Shown piece after piece: positions 63,901-64,000 of a DNA stretch of 64,000 bases; the stretch's first letter is position 1; each line of letters starts with the position of its first letter. The stretch is from assembly GCF_005870025.1 (NCBI RefSeq), contig NZ_VATA01000006.1, positions 62,001 through 126,000 on the forward strand. Direction: 5' to 3'. A program made the position numbers and the translations under genes. The stretch is from Poseidonocella sp. HB161398. Lineage in GTDB: Bacteria > Pseudomonadota > Alphaproteobacteria > Rhodobacterales > Rhodobacteraceae. The notes under the pieces were generated by a model. That model was given only the letters and a program-made list of their open reading frames with translations, made no database searches and had not been told where the DNA came from.

Positions 63901-64000
63901 GGAAGGAGACGGAGCGTCCGGGGCCTCCGGCCTTCGGCGAAGAGCGGCCCCGCCGGGAAAACATGCATCGCGAAAATTCATTTCCCGACAGAACAGCATC

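Overview
The window is high-GC DNA (GC-rich wobble positions, dense genes, many 4-nt ATGA and 1-nt TGATG overlaps) typical of Rhodobacteraceae-type Alphaproteobacteria. A complete repABC module at 43453-47021 with three copies of a palindrome just downstream, together with the absence of ribosomal, tRNA or central housekeeping genes, indicates a repABC plasmid or chromid loaded with uptake and catabolic operons rather than the main chromosome. BLUF, PmtA, BetI/ChoX and a sigma-54 paralogue fit a metabolically versatile aquatic or soil member of the group. The species cannot be named from this sequence.

Layout. 1-4394: the end of a sugar ABC ATPase, a DhaK-DhaL type kinase, and a convergent IMPase-MFS pair. 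4503-9360: a Tat-exported solute-binding protein, two permeases, an ATPase and a glycerophosphodiester phosphodiesterase, preceded by 11-bp repeats resembling a PhoB box. 9524-12069: a LacI regulator and a divergent secreted alpha/beta hydrolase sharing a LacI-type operator. 12247-14855: a BetI-type repressor, two palindromic operators, a choline-binding protein and an overlapping hydrolase, with no permease or ATPase. 15165-23360: a PmtA-like methyltransferase, a lysozyme-like lipoprotein, AraC and GntR regulators, a DUF2380-like protein, an overlapping LOG/MBL-RNase pair, about 1.1 kb of non-coding DNA with degenerate ~100-bp repeats, and a BLUF photoreceptor.

23426-40461 is a minus-strand run of 14 genes: IclR regulator, Zn alcohol dehydrogenase, molybdenum hydroxylase (FAD subunit, a 2Fe-2S/Mo fusion, a separate second Mo domain), TctCBA carboxylate transporter, ThDP enzyme, aldehyde dehydrogenase, IlvD/Edd dehydratase and PntAB transhydrogenase. 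It reads as a complete route for import and oxidation of an unidentified (hydroxy)carboxylate, and is the best candidate for an undescribed pathway. 40711-43062 is a decayed ethanolamine locus (eutR-like, permease and eutC remnants, eutB lost) beside the replication genes. 47022-48689 holds no recognisable gene but carries the putative parS sites and a perfect 12-copy 8-bp tandem repeat.

48690-53467 encodes two large, apparently cytoplasmic glycoside hydrolases (GH106-like and GH63-like). Convergent to them, 53470-60415 is an eight-gene operon: GntR/UTRA regulator, ADP-ribosylglycohydrolase-family protein, PfkB kinase, polyamine-type ABC transporter and isochorismatase-family hydrolase. This looks like uptake and dismantling of an N-ribosylated or similar small molecule and is the second candidate system. 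60888-63826 encodes a short coiled-coil protein, a WD40-like propeller protein, a 59-aa protein and a divergent RpoN paralogue, flanked on both sides by GTAACG-type motifs. No CRISPR array, intact insertion sequence, tRNA or rRNA was seen.
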